Shown piece by piece: positions 17,890-26,886 of a DNA stretch of 64,000 nt. This DNA is from CANDOC01 sp965261725 (GTDB lineage Bacteria; Pseudomonadota; Gammaproteobacteria; Pseudomonadales; Endozoicomonadaceae). The stretch is from the NCBI GenBank assembly GCA_965261725.1, contig CBDHDU010000044.1:558001-622000 (forward strand). The letters are read 5' to 3'. Below the pieces are notes generated by a model. That model did no database searches, had not been told where the DNA came from, and saw only the letters and a list, made by a program, of their open reading frames with translations. Numbering within the stretch: position 1 is the first letter of the stretch; each line of letters starts with the position of its first letter. A program made the translations under genes and the position numbers.

Positions 17890-18450
17890 GGGCTTTTGCT
17901 GGAATTCCCACTGAATGCCATAAGGATCAATAAAGTAAAAGTAGCGAATCTGTCGCACCATATTCCTTACGGCAAGGCGGACTTCATGATCATCCTCAAT
18001 TTCATCACTGAAGAATGAGAACTCTTCGTCGGTAACCGGATCAATCTGAAATGGCTTGTAATCCGGTGATTCATTAATCATACGAACACCGGGCATGCCC
18101 TTCACATATTTGAAGGCTTCATCAATATTACTGACACCAAGAGCTATATGTCTTGGACCACCCATGTCGTTGGTTTTTTTGAAAGTAATATCGCTATTGC
18201 CCGACGGTGTGTGGTACTCCATCAGTTCAAGGGTTATTTTCTCTTCCGTTGGCAGCTCAAGGAAGCGAATCGAAACATCTACATTTTCAGGGTTTTCCAG
18301 AAAACCGGCAGAGCGGGCAAAATTGTTGTTTTTAAAATGAGGAAATTCCACTGTAGGCTGTGCCATCAGGGTATCACAGTAAAACGTGGTTGCTTTTTCA
18401 ATATCATCAACAACGATATTAATATGACTGAAACGTGTATACCTGATCAT
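17884..18450 (-). CDS. VOC family protein (glyoxalase/dioxygenase superfamily)
   Basis: This 188-residue vicinal-oxygen-chelate protein has two beta-alpha-beta-beta-beta modules. The first begins RFSHINIVVDDIEKATTFYCDTL with His9 as a likely metal ligand and includes ITLELMEYHTP with a Glu ligand. The second begins GGPRHIALGVSNIDEAFKYV and ends YFYFIDPYGIQWEFQQ with the conserved Glu. All four expected metal-ligand positions are occupied, so it is probably active. An insert SPDYKPFQIDPVTDEEFSFF lengthens the second module. The substrate cannot be told; sodN lies divergently 221 bases away. Confidence 0.85.
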   Translation of the reverse strand: MIRYTRFSHINIVVDDIEKATTFYCDTLMAQPTVEFPHFKNNNFARSAGFLENPENVDVSIRFLELPTEEKITLELMEYHTPSGNSDITFKKTNDMGGPRHIALGVSNIDEAFKYVKGMPGVRMINESPDYKPFQIDPVTDEEFSFFSDEIEDDHEVRLAVRNMVRQIRYFYFIDPYGIQWEFQQKPA

Positions 18451-18671
18451 GTTTCGGTTCTCTTACCGGATATACATAAAGTAGCTCAGCATTAATTAAC
18501 TACAAATAAGCTGAAGATCATAAGAATCAGCTGTTGTTTTTGCATTTTTGACTGAGATGCTATTTATTATCCTGTCCGGGCACTTGTTGCAGTATGCAGA
18601 TTGGAGTCGCAGGGAATTACAAGTTGCTCTTCTGAAGTTGTGTTATCAGTAACCAATCAAGGGAGTAAATC

Positions 18672-19136
18672 ATGATGAGTCGTTCCAGAATTTTCACATT
18701 TCTCTGTGCTTTTGCTGTTACAGGGTTCCTGCTTGTTCCTCAGGCATCTTATGCCCATTGCCAGATTCCCTGTGGCATTTATGATGACTACACCAGAGTC
18801 AAAACTCTGCTTGAAGATGCAGCAACTGTAGAAAAATCTGCCCGCGAAATTGATGAACTTGCAGGGAAAAAAGATGCTCAGTCTCTAAATCAGCTGGTAC
18901 GTTGGATTAACAACAAAGAGCTGCATGCACAGAAAGTTATTACGACTATCAGCGATTACTTTCTGACTCAGCGCATCAAGCCGGACATGAAAGACTACGA
19001 AGATCGCCTGAAAAAGCATCATGCAGTGATTGTCGCGGCAATGAAGGCCAAGCAGAATGCTGATGTAAAGTTTGCGCTGGCATTAAAAGAAAGTATTGAA
19101 GCGCTGGCGCCTTACTATCCGGAGCACAAACACTAA
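18672..19136 (+). CDS. sodN: Nickel superoxide dismutase with a Sec signal peptide
   Basis: NiSOD dismutates superoxide using a nickel hook made by the first residues of the mature protein (His1, Cys2, Cys6). Residues 1-28 are a clear signal peptide ending SYA. Cleavage there exposes HCQIPCGIYDD, an exact HCxxPCGxY hook with the ligands His29, Cys30 and Cys34 of the precursor. The remainder (about 126 residues) is the expected all-helical four-helix bundle, e.g. VRWINNKELHAQKVITTISDYF and a DYEDRLKKHHAVIVAAMKAK region. GGGAG precedes the ATG at 18672. Actinobacterial SodN needs the peptidase SodX to free His1. Here signal peptidase would do so, and the enzyme would be periplasmic. No sodX or nickel transporter is nearby. 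Confidence 0.88.
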   Translation: MMSRSRIFTFLCAFAVTGFLLVPQASYAHCQIPCGIYDDYTRVKTLLEDAATVEKSAREIDELAGKKDAQSLNQLVRWINNKELHAQKVITTISDYFLTQRIKPDMKDYEDRLKKHHAVIVAAMKAKQNADVKFALALKESIEALAPYYPEHKH

Positions 19137-19150
19137 AATAATCAAACGAC

Positions 19151-19170
19151 ACCGGGTAGCAATGCCCGGT
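19151..19170. terminator. Hairpin between sodN and the Rieske gene
   Basis: ACCGGG (19151-19156) pairs with CCCGGT (19165-19170) over an 8-base loop, between two convergent stops. The stem is short. Confidence 0.5.
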
Positions 19171-19176
19171 TCAATA

Positions 19177-20316
19177 TTAATCAGCCAGTTTGCTTTCGGT
19201 TATTTCGTGAAAACGGCTCAGCGCTTGTTCAAAACGCCCGAACAGCAGTGAACTGTTTGTGCCTGAGCACAGTCCTTTCTGAATCTGTTCGCCGATTACG
19301 AAATCTTCATAAAGTGTATCTCTGGTCAGTTCGAAGTTGGTCTGCCAGTGAGCCTGTGACTTTTCTGTTGTGTCTGAACCTTTTGGAATCAGGGTCTGAA
19401 TAGTGATCCTCGTTTTTTCTGGCCCCAGAGGAATAGCGTTAATCACCGCAAAATGATCGGGCTGTACAAGAATCGATGTGAAAGGGTATATGCTGTAAAG
19501 GACATTGGCGCTTTCACGAATATTCCACTCTTCCTCAGCAATATCCTGCAGTGATTTAAGGCTCTTTTTGGTGAGTACTGAACGGAAGTGAGGTGTAAAC
19601 TCATCAAATATCAGTAGGTTGTCGTTAAATAGGGGAGCAATCGTTTTCTTGTGGGCGACTTTGAAGTGGTACGCTTCGATCCCGCCTTCTACCAGAATCT
19701 TCCAGTTCAGGTTCCAGTCTTTTGTGGCCTCAGCAAACAGCACATGATCTTCTGCTCCGAACCATCGAAAGTCAGGCTTTAAGCCTTTCAGGTGCTTATC
19801 CAGGTTGAATGACTGACCATCACGTTGAACCCAGATAAACCCCTGAGCTTCCTGACAGGGCAGTTCCATCAGTTTGATTGTATCGATGTCTAAGGAGGGA
19901 AAACCGCTTTCTTTTTGAGGGACGCCTTTCAGCTTTCCATCCAGACCATAAGTCCATGCATGATAGGGACACACGAGTGAGCGGGAGCAGCCTTTTCCTG
20001 CTTCTTTCAGCTGGCTTCCCCGGTGGCGGCAGGTGTTGGCGTAGGCATGAACATTATTACCCTGATCACGTACCAGCAGCAGCGGGAAGTCTTCCAGCCA
20101 TTCCAGTGCCTTATAACTACCAGCGGAAGGAAGCTCTGATGTATGTGCAACAGGGAGAGGCGTTTGCTTGAAAATCAGGGACATTTCCCTGTCAAAGCGT
20201 TCTTTAGAAAAATAGCGTTCGACGGGACTGACGCTTTCCTGTGCCAGCTCTCTGTCTTTTTTTTTCAGCAGGTCAGAGCATCGTTTCAGAAGCCTGAGCT
20301 CGGTATCCCGGTCCAT
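19177..20316 (-). CDS. Rieske non-heme iron oxygenase, alpha subunit type
   Basis: This is a ring-hydroxylating or demethylating oxygenase of 379 residues. The Rieske [2Fe-2S] site is CRHRGSQLKEAGKGC...CPYH: Cys96, His98, Cys116 and His119. The mononuclear iron site is in EAYHFKVAHKKT: His207 and His212, with Glu204 where many relatives have the bridging Asp. A late acidic ligand lies in DTLYEDFVIGEQIQ. The overall pattern (NANTCRHRG-like motif, CPYHAWTYGLDGKL, CxH) fits aromatic-ring dioxygenases and the choline/carnitine-type monooxygenases. No reductase or beta subunit is adjacent, so the electron donor and substrate are unknown. Confidence 0.87.
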   Translation of the reverse strand: MDRDTELRLLKRCSDLLKKKDRELAQESVSPVERYFSKERFDREMSLIFKQTPLPVAHTSELPSAGSYKALEWLEDFPLLLVRDQGNNVHAYANTCRHRGSQLKEAGKGCSRSLVCPYHAWTYGLDGKLKGVPQKESGFPSLDIDTIKLMELPCQEAQGFIWVQRDGQSFNLDKHLKGLKPDFRWFGAEDHVLFAEATKDWNLNWKILVEGGIEAYHFKVAHKKTIAPLFNDNLLIFDEFTPHFRSVLTKKSLKSLQDIAEEEWNIRESANVLYSIYPFTSILVQPDHFAVINAIPLGPEKTRITIQTLIPKGSDTTEKSQAHWQTNFELTRDTLYEDFVIGEQIQKGLCSGTNSSLLFGRFEQALSRFHEITESKLAD

Positions 20317-20454
20317 TATCGCGTCCTTGTTGGCATTTTCGTGATGATGGTCTGATGGGGTTATCTATATAGAACTTAATACAGTAGGGTATTTGTGTGG
20401 GTGCTGATATGACCTAAGAGATAAAAATAACAGGCAGGATAGGTACATCAAATT

Positions 20455-20970
20455 ATGCGAATATTCTCGTTTATAGTGGCGCTGCTTTTCCTTTCCGGGT
20501 GTGCCGGACTTCCTCCGGATATAAAGCCAGTAAAGCCTTTTGAGTTGAGTCGCTATCTGGGTAAATGGTATGAAATCGCCAGGCTGGATCACTCCTTTGA
20601 GCGAGGGCTTAATCAGGTCACAGCAGAGTATTCCCTGCGAGGTGATGGTGGTGTCAAAGTGATTAACCGGGGCTATTCAATTGCAAAAGGTGAATGGAAG
20701 TCAGCAGAGGGCAAAGCCTATTTTGCCAGAGATCAGGATGAAGGCTATCTGAAAGTATCCTTCTTTGGCCCTTTTTATGGTGCCTATGTCGTGTTTGAGC
20801 TTGATCAGCAAGATTATCAATATGCTTTCGTAACCAGTTACGACCGCTCATATCTGTGGTTTTTATCGCGAACTCCGGCGGTAAGTGAAAAACGTATGAA
20901 TTACTTCAGGGAAGTTGCCAGGGCTCAGGGCTTTGATGTGGATAAACTGATTTTTGTGCGACAGGAATAA
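20455..20970 (+). CDS. blc: Outer-membrane lipocalin lipoprotein Blc
   Basis: Blc binds lysophospholipids and fatty acids at the outer membrane under envelope stress. A lipoprotein signal ends in the lipobox LSGC (lipidated Cys16). The lipocalin signature YLGKWYEIARLDHSFERGL follows, then AEYSLRGDGGVKVINRGYS, KGEWKSAEGKAYFA, a YAFVTSYDRSYLWFLSRTP strand and the C-terminal helix. At 171 residues it equals the E. coli Blc size. It is divergent from the Rieske gene and followed by a strong terminator. Confidence 0.94.
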   Translation: MRIFSFIVALLFLSGCAGLPPDIKPVKPFELSRYLGKWYEIARLDHSFERGLNQVTAEYSLRGDGGVKVINRGYSIAKGEWKSAEGKAYFARDQDEGYLKVSFFGPFYGAYVVFELDQQDYQYAFVTSYDRSYLWFLSRTPAVSEKRMNYFREVARAQGFDVDKLIFVRQE

Positions 20971-20998
20971 AAAATGGCGACCTCCGGGTCGCCATTTT
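20971..20998. terminator. Terminator between blc and brnQ
   Basis: AAAATGGCGACC (20971-20982) pairs perfectly with GGTCGCCATTTT (20987-20998) around a TCCG tetraloop. The A and T runs allow it to work in both directions for the convergent genes. Confidence 0.88.
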
Positions 20999-21026
20999 CA
21001 ATTTACAGTAGTTTCAGTGGTTCGGA

Positions 21027-22391
21027 TCAGAAACGAGCTGGTTCGCCGGGGCAGCAGGGTGCTTTTTTCTGCATCCATGCCGGAGCCGCACCGGAAATAA
21101 AGCCCATAACACCAGGCAGAATCCAGCCAAGGTCATGATCAGCCAGTGGCAACTGTTTGAACAGCTCAGCCAGTGGTGCAATGGCTTCTACGTCACCGGC
21201 AGTCAAACCATCAGTCAGACCAATAATCACTACCGGAATCAACGTGTGAATAAATACACGGCCGGGGTTAGCAAGCTTGTCACGTAACAGGCACAGTGCG
21301 ATCAGCGTGATAGCAACTGGATAAATCGCCAACAACGCAGGAATCGTCAGTGCCAACAGTTCATTCAAGCCAACATTGGCAATCAAAGTACTTGCCAGTG
21401 TGCTGATAACAACCCAGGTACGATAGCTGGCAAATGGCAATACTTTAGAGAAGTATTCGCCGCAGGCAGTCATCAAACCAACCGCCGTTGTCAGACAAGC
21501 CAGCACAATAGACGCGGCCAGCACAATCAAACCAAAACTACCGAAGCTGGCAGAAATATAGGCAGTCAGAATTTCGGCACCATTAGTGGCTTCCGGAGCA
21601 ACAATGTGACTGGTTGCACCGAGATAGCCCAGTGTCAGATATACAGCACTCAAACCAATAGCTGCGATCAGACCTGCCTGAATGGTGTATTTGGTAATCA
21701 GCGCTTTATCTTTGATACCACGCTGCTGCAGGCTGGAGATAATAACGATACCGAATACCAGCGCACCCAATGTATCCATGGTCTGGTAGCCTTCTTTAAA
21801 GCCACGCACCAGCGGGTTAGTCATTTGGGAAGCGGTATTGATATCGCCCTGTGGGAATGCAAATACACCAATTGCAATCGCAGCGAGAATCAATACCAGC
21901 ATTGGAGTGATCAGCTTACCGACAGAATCAATCAGCTTACCCGGGGTCAGTGCCAGCATCATGGCAACGGCAAAGAAACCGATGCTGAACAGCATCAGTC
22001 CGGTAGAACCTTCCAGATCAACAAAAGGTGCCATGCCCATTTCATAGGCAACAATGCCGGTACGGGGCGCAGCAAACAGCGGACCGATCGCAAGATAAAG
22101 CACAACGCCAATGATCAGGGCAATGCCTTTAGGCAGATCCTGAGTGAAGCGGTCAAGGCCACCGCCCAGTCGGGCTGCGGCAACCACACCCAGCAGCGGT
22201 AAACCAACACCGGTCAGCAGAAAGCCAAGCAAAGCCGGAACCAGCTGATCACCGGCCTGTTGTCCCAGAATGGGAGGGAAAATCATATTACCTGCGCCCA
22301 GAAACAGGGCGAACGTCATCAGGCCAATAGCGAGAATATCGGATGATTTGAGAGAAATACTGGAAGACAAAAGCTTTACCTCTTGTGGCAT
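21027..22391 (-). CDS. brnQ: Branched-chain amino acid:cation symporter BrnQ
   Basis: BrnQ is the inner-membrane LIV-II carrier for leucine, isoleucine and valine. The hallmark N-terminal FALFLGAGNMIFPPILGQQAG is present, and about 12 hydrophobic segments follow across 454 residues. The C-terminal tail is cysteine-containing (KKAPCCPGEPARF). The annotated ATG is at 22391. A TTG at 22370 behind GAGGT would start at MSSSISLKSSDILAIG, which aligns better with E. coli BrnQ, so the true start may be there. It is divergent from the lipoprotein gene. Confidence 0.94.
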   Translation of the reverse strand: MPQEVKLLSSSISLKSSDILAIGLMTFALFLGAGNMIFPPILGQQAGDQLVPALLGFLLTGVGLPLLGVVAAARLGGGLDRFTQDLPKGIALIIGVVLYLAIGPLFAAPRTGIVAYEMGMAPFVDLEGSTGLMLFSIGFFAVAMMLALTPGKLIDSVGKLITPMLVLILAAIAIGVFAFPQGDINTASQMTNPLVRGFKEGYQTMDTLGALVFGIVIISSLQQRGIKDKALITKYTIQAGLIAAIGLSAVYLTLGYLGATSHIVAPEATNGAEILTAYISASFGSFGLIVLAASIVLACLTTAVGLMTACGEYFSKVLPFASYRTWVVISTLASTLIANVGLNELLALTIPALLAIYPVAITLIALCLLRDKLANPGRVFIHTLIPVVIIGLTDGLTAGDVEAIAPLAELFKQLPLADHDLGWILPGVMGFISGAAPAWMQKKAPCCPGEPARF

Positions 22392-22743
22392 TAAATCACG
22401 GCATTTAGCTGTTCATAGGCAGCTATGCCAAATGTCACGCGAGGGCTCAGAGCAGGAGGGGCTGGCATTCGGGGGTAGTTGAATACAACAGCTGGGGCGG
22501 CCACACGCTGTCATGCGACATTGCCCGACCTGAACAGTTCTTGTGAAACCGGACAGGCACCTTTTCAAACCCGTTAAGCGATACCGTATGTATCCCACAG
22601 CTGTGGCTCATGCCGCAATTGCTATAACCACTTATAAAACAGACGTTCAATAATAATTCTGGTTATATAAGGCGCTGCCAAAGTAAAGCTTTGCAAGCGG
22701 TAGCCGATGTGAGAACTGATGAAACCAAAAGTGGAATCGTAAG
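22392..22743. other. 352-base divergent intergenic region
   Basis: No gene. It should contain the brnQ and lipoprotein promoters. The short open frames across it lack ribosome sites, and I could not assign a motif. Confidence 0.4.
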
Positions 22744-23679
22744 ATGAGAATCGGGTTGTTATCAGTTCTGGCATTATTCTGGCTGACTGGCTGTGCACCA
22801 ATGAAAGTCGGTTCACTGGATGAGCGTTGGTCTAAAGCCAGAAATCTGACCATGGCCGCCGGTATGGGAGACGAGCTGACAGATCATCGGTTGGCAGAAG
22901 AAGCCTATGACAGTGACGGCAACCTGCTTGATTATCAGCTGGATCGCCTTGCTCTGCCTGCTTATGGCTCATCTTCCGGCGTTGCTGGTTTGAAAGTAAT
23001 GCCCCATGGTCCATTTCAAAATTTCTACTCTGGTTGGGCACTCCCGGGGAATAATCATCTTCAGGAACATCACTTCTTTGCCTGGATGCCTCTGACTGAA
23101 CTGAATAAGCCTGTTGATACCGGTCCTGAAACGACACCAAGAGAACGTCTTGAAGCTTTAATTATTGAGCATTCCATGGCTTCGTTGCGTGATATGAGTT
23201 ACAAGGCCAGACCTTTCAGCGCCAGACATCAGCTGAACGGTATTGATATAAGACAGTGGTATTTATCAGATGAAGACAGTGGCTGTGATGTTAGTGCTCA
23301 AAACTGTGTACTGACAATATACGTGCCGCACCATATCAAGGAAATGGTCGCACCAGCTTATACTCACCATACTATTGCAGGTAAGGAAGCCTTACTGTTT
23401 TCTGCTCATGGTGATGACGAAGCATTTCCACGCATTATTATTACGCAGGCGGGCGGTATCAGAACCATCAGTGAACATGTTTTCTACCAGAAACTGAGTG
23501 CCCGGATGCCAGGTTGGTTCTACCTGTATCTGGCACCTGACGAAGTCGGGATTGCTGATAACAACAAGACAATCGGCTACCCCTATGTGCTTGAGAAAGG
23601 TCGGCCTTTGTTGTTTGTGTCACCCGACAGAGGACCTGCAAGAAAGGATGTAGTGGGCAACGACCCGGCTGAAGAATAA
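22744..23679 (+). CDS. Hypothetical lipoprotein
   Basis: This 311-residue protein has a lipoprotein signal MRIGLLSVLALFWLTGCAPMKVGSL, with lipobox LTGC and lipidated Cys17; +2 is Ala, so outer-membrane sorting is expected. The mature part has no domain I recognise. It contains WALPGNNHLQEHHFFAWMP, a Cys pair (SGCDVSAQNC) and a GYPYVLEKGRPLLFVSPDRG end. The mix of strands and histidines is unremarkable. It is convergent with a thioesterase gene. Confidence 0.7.
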   Translation: MRIGLLSVLALFWLTGCAPMKVGSLDERWSKARNLTMAAGMGDELTDHRLAEEAYDSDGNLLDYQLDRLALPAYGSSSGVAGLKVMPHGPFQNFYSGWALPGNNHLQEHHFFAWMPLTELNKPVDTGPETTPRERLEALIIEHSMASLRDMSYKARPFSARHQLNGIDIRQWYLSDEDSGCDVSAQNCVLTIYVPHHIKEMVAPAYTHHTIAGKEALLFSAHGDDEAFPRIIITQAGGIRTISEHVFYQKLSARMPGWFYLYLAPDEVGIADNNKTIGYPYVLEKGRPLLFVSPDRGPARKDVVGNDPAEE

Positions 23680-23691
23680 CTTTTCCTGTGC

Positions 23692-24117
23692 CTATGCTGT
23701 TTCTGTTTTTGGAGGAACAGCATAAGTCCCGGTAGCATGGGCAACCGGCTTCTCATTGCCTTCCGAATAAATAGTAACCTCACCGAAAACCAGCCGTGAT
23801 CCGCTTTTAATCAAACGACATTCACCAATAATACCTTTATCTGCACTTGGCTTGCTTAGGAAACTGATATTCAGATTCGAGGTGACAGCCATAATATGTT
23901 CAGGCGCTGATGCCAGAATAGCGATATACAGGGCGCAGTCAGCAACGGTAAACAACACAGGGCCGGCGACAGTGCCACCCGGGCGCAGATGCTTTGTATC
24001 AACAGGGAACCGAAGACGGGATTTATCTTCCCCTGCCTGCTCAATAATCAGCCCTGAACCGGGAAAAGACTTATCCACAAATGCCTGTAACTGAGAGATT
24101 GACTTGGAATCTGCCAC
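23692..24117 (-). CDS. PaaI-type hotdog thioesterase
   Basis: The gene starts at a GTG at 24117; the only nearby ATG is out of frame. The 141-residue single hotdog domain has the PaaI/DUF4442-type segment GGTVAGPVLFTVADCALYIAI, in which an Asp on the central helix is catalytic. The strands SNLNISFLSKPSADKGIIGECRLIKSGSRLVFGEV follow. It probably hydrolyses acyl- or aryl-CoA thioesters in the cytoplasm; the substrate is unknown. It is convergent with the lipoprotein gene, 12 bases apart. Confidence 0.85.
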   Translation of the reverse strand: MADSKSISQLQAFVDKSFPGSGLIIEQAGEDKSRLRFPVDTKHLRPGGTVAGPVLFTVADCALYIAILASAPEHIMAVTSNLNISFLSKPSADKGIIGECRLIKSGSRLVFGEVTIYSEGNEKPVAHATGTYAVPPKTETA

Positions 24118-24525
24118 CGCACTGCCTGCTATTCATTATTATTCTGAGTTATCTATCTTGGCTATTATCAGCAAGGTTAGCAATTGTACTGCGGTATCCG
24201 TCCAATTGTTTTTAATCGGTAGCTTCATTAAACTCCCTCGCCGATTAATACAGATAAAATGATGCAGATTCCGGTTCGCGGCGTTGAGCTGAAGAACCAG
24301 ACAACAACCTTTCTGAGGGAAAGCCGGTCAATGGCAGGTTTACCCGATTACCCAACGTTGCCTGCAATCACGCCCCGATTTTAGTGGTGTGATCTTTAAT
24401 CGTGGCTGTTTTAAAGGCGTCAGCTGCCGATTTACTTCTTGGGGATATGCGTCTGCTAATAATCTTTTCCGTTTGTTCTACAGGGTTGTGGAACAGGCGA
24501 CTCGCTTACAAATTGGAGAAATACG
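24118..24525. other. 408-base divergent region before the SulP gene
   Basis: No gene. An inverted repeat TTAATCGG (24212-24219) and CCGATTAA (24241-24248) separated by 21 bases could be an operator or weak hairpin. Nothing else stands out. Confidence 0.35.
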
Positions 24526-26085
24526 GTGTTTGATTTGCATGTCAGCAAAGTCGCCACAATGAAGAATGACTTGCTGTCGGGGCTTACAGTAGCCCTGGCA
24601 TTGGTACCTGAGGCGGTGGCTTTTGCTTTTGTTGCGGGCGTTGATCCGCTGGTTGGTTTATATGCTGCCTTTATGGTGGGCTTGATTACGGCTGCTATTG
24701 GTGGTCGTCCGGGCATGATTTCCGGTGCTACTGGTGCACTGGCTGTTGTGATGGTTAGTCTGGTTGCTGACCATGGTGTGGAATACTTGTTCGCCACCGT
24801 TGTACTGATGGGTATTATCCAGATTCTGGCGGGTGTGCTGAAGCTGGGTAAATTTATCCGCATGGTGCCACACCCGGTGATGCTGGGTTTTGTTAACGGT
24901 CTGGCGATTGTGATCTTCCTGGCCCAGCTGAGCCAGTTTGGTCAGGCAGGCCAGCCCGGCTGGCTGACAGGTACCTTTATGGAAGGCAGTGTTATTGATG
25001 TTGCCTGGCTGGAAGGTATGGAACTGTACCTGATGCTGGGTCTGGTTGCTGTGACTATGGCAATTATCCACTTCCTGCCAAAGCTGACGACAGCGGTTCC
25101 ATCTTCACTGGCGGCTATTATTGTTGTGACTGCGCTGGTATTGGGTCTGGGTCTGGATACGCCGGTTGTAGGCGACGTTGCCAGCATTGCCGGTGGCCTG
25201 CCAAGCTTCCATATTCCTGCGGTACCGATGAATATGGAAACCTTCTGGATTATTCTGCCTTACTCTCTGGTACTGGCAGCGATTGGTCTGATCGAATCCC
25301 TGCTGACCCTGCGTATGGTTGACGAACTGACAGAAACCCACGGTAGCAGTAACCGCGAATGTATCGGTCAGGGTGTTGCGAATACCGTTACCGGTATGTT
25401 CGGTGGTATGGGTGGCTGTGCAATGATCGGCCAGAGTATGATCAACGTGAACTCCGGTGGTCGTGGTCGCCTGTCCGGTATTGCTGCTGCGCTGTTCCTG
25501 CTGACGTTTATTTTGGTGGGCTCTTCCCTGATTGAGAAGATTCCGCTGGCGGCACTGGTTGGCGTTATGTTTATCGTTGTTATCGGTACCTTTGAATGGT
25601 CCAGCTTCCGTATTATGGGCAAGGTGCCGAAGGGCGATGCTTTTGTTCTGGTACTGGTATCTGTTGTTACCGTTCTGACTGATCTGGCGATGGCAGTCAT
25701 TATCGGTGTGATTGTTTCTGCGCTGATTTTTGCCTGGGAACATGCCAAGCACATTATTGTTGAACGTTCTGAAAATGAAGAAGGCTCAACTGTATATCAT
25801 GTACGTGGTCCGCTGTTCTTTGGCTCTACTTCCAGTTTTATGGAGCAGTTCACGCCGCGTCAGGATAATGATGATGTCATTATCGACTTTGCAGATTCCC
25901 GCGTTTGCGATCACTCCGGACTGGAAGCCATCGACTCACTGGCTGAACGCTTTGTGAATAACGGCAAGAAGGTTCATTTCCGTCACCTGAGTCAGGATTG
26001 CCGCGATCTGGTTAAGAAAGCCGGTAACCTGATTGAAGTGAATATGATGGAAGACCCGAAATACTTTGTTGCAACTAATAAATAA
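24526..26085 (+). CDS. SulP family anion transporter (SLC26-like) with STAS domain
   Basis: The start is a GTG at 24526 behind GGAGA. The membrane part (about 1-400) has the SulP opening DLLSGLTVALALVPEAVAFAFVAGVDPLVGLYAAF and IGGRPGMISGATGALAVV. A cytoplasmic STAS domain follows from about 410 (STVYHVRGPLFFGSTSSFMEQF, VIIDFADSRVCDHSGLEAI). SulP proteins carry sulfate, bicarbonate or dicarboxylates. This one belongs to a group often annotated as sulfate or bicarbonate transporters, but the ion cannot be inferred. At 519 residues it is a normal size. It has its own terminator. Confidence 0.92.
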   Translation: MFDLHVSKVATMKNDLLSGLTVALALVPEAVAFAFVAGVDPLVGLYAAFMVGLITAAIGGRPGMISGATGALAVVMVSLVADHGVEYLFATVVLMGIIQILAGVLKLGKFIRMVPHPVMLGFVNGLAIVIFLAQLSQFGQAGQPGWLTGTFMEGSVIDVAWLEGMELYLMLGLVAVTMAIIHFLPKLTTAVPSSLAAIIVVTALVLGLGLDTPVVGDVASIAGGLPSFHIPAVPMNMETFWIILPYSLVLAAIGLIESLLTLRMVDELTETHGSSNRECIGQGVANTVTGMFGGMGGCAMIGQSMINVNSGGRGRLSGIAAALFLLTFILVGSSLIEKIPLAALVGVMFIVVIGTFEWSSFRIMGKVPKGDAFVLVLVSVVTVLTDLAMAVIIGVIVSALIFAWEHAKHIIVERSENEEGSTVYHVRGPLFFGSTSSFMEQFTPRQDNDDVIIDFADSRVCDHSGLEAIDSLAERFVNNGKKVHFRHLSQDCRDLVKKAGNLIEVNMMEDPKYFVATNK

Positions 26086-26101
26086 ACAACAGAGTTAACT
26101 G

Positions 26102-26132
26102 AAAAAGCCGACGTCCTTTCGTCGGCTTTTTT
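26102..26132 (+). terminator. Terminator after the SulP gene
   Basis: AAAAAGCCGACG (26102-26113) pairs perfectly with CGTCGGCTTTTT (26120-26131) over a 6-base loop and ends in a T run. This is a canonical intrinsic terminator. Confidence 0.92.
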
Positions 26133-26209
26133 GTATCTGCTCTATCGGTAACAAGGACATGTTATGCTCGCTGATTAATAATAAAAACAGCCTGTATGAG
26201 AGTACATTC

Positions 26210-26872
26210 ATGTCCAGACAAACTCTGCAAATGACGGATGAATTGACCGGTTATCTCCTGCAGTTCGGGGTGCGGGATGATGATTTACTTCGTTCCCTGA
26301 GAGAAGAAACCGCGCGTGATCCGATGGCACAAATGCAGATATCACCGGAACAAGGGCAGTTTCTTTACCTGCTGGTAAAAATGCTGGGGGCCAGAAATAT
26401 TATTGAAGTGGGTACCTTTACCGGTTACAGCGCGTTGAATATGGCAAGAGCGCTACCGGATGATGGTCGTTTGATATGCTGTGATGTCAGCGAAGAATGG
26501 ACAAGTATTGCGCGCAAATACTGGAAACAGGCTGAACAGGATCACAAGATAGATTTAAAACTGGCGCCAGCAACTGAAACACTGAAAAGCCTGTTAAATA
26601 AAGGCAAAGCGCGTACCTTCGATTTTGCATTTATCGATGCAGATAAAGAAAATTACGATACATATTATGAGCTTTGCCTTAGGTTAATGCGTCCTGGTGG
26701 GGTAATTGCATTTGATAATGTGCTGTGGGGTGGTTCGGTTGCTGATAAAGGTAACCATTCAGAAACGACGGTTGTCCTGAAAAAACTTAACAGAAAACTG
26801 AACGACGATAATCGTGTAGATATTTCGTTGCTGCCTGTCGGTGATGGTTTAACATTAGTTCGCAAGCGTTAA
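26210..26872 (+). CDS. Class I SAM-dependent O-methyltransferase (CCoAOMT-like)
   Basis: The ATG at 26210 (MSRQTLQM) is preceded by a GAGAG ribosome site and matches family N-termini; the frame is open to 26159 but not family-like. The 220-residue protein has SPEQGQFLYLLVKMLGARNIIEVGTFTGYSAL, in which EVGTFTGYSAL is SAM motif I. The acidic ICCDVSEEW follows, then FDFAFIDADKENYDTYYE with the metal-binding Asp and IDADK. VIAFDNVLWGG is the second metal site. It resembles divalent-metal caffeoyl-CoA-type O-methyltransferases. The acceptor is unknown. Confidence 0.92.
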   Translation: MSRQTLQMTDELTGYLLQFGVRDDDLLRSLREETARDPMAQMQISPEQGQFLYLLVKMLGARNIIEVGTFTGYSALNMARALPDDGRLICCDVSEEWTSIARKYWKQAEQDHKIDLKLAPATETLKSLLNKGKARTFDFAFIDADKENYDTYYELCLRLMRPGGVIAFDNVLWGGSVADKGNHSETTVVLKKLNRKLNDDNRVDISLLPVGDGLTLVRKR

Positions 26873-26886
26873 TGCTTCATGTGTGA

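Noticed and set aside
25105..25752. A 215-codon frame opposite the SulP gene
   Set aside because: Antisense shadow; protein rich in His, Asn and Gln without any domain.
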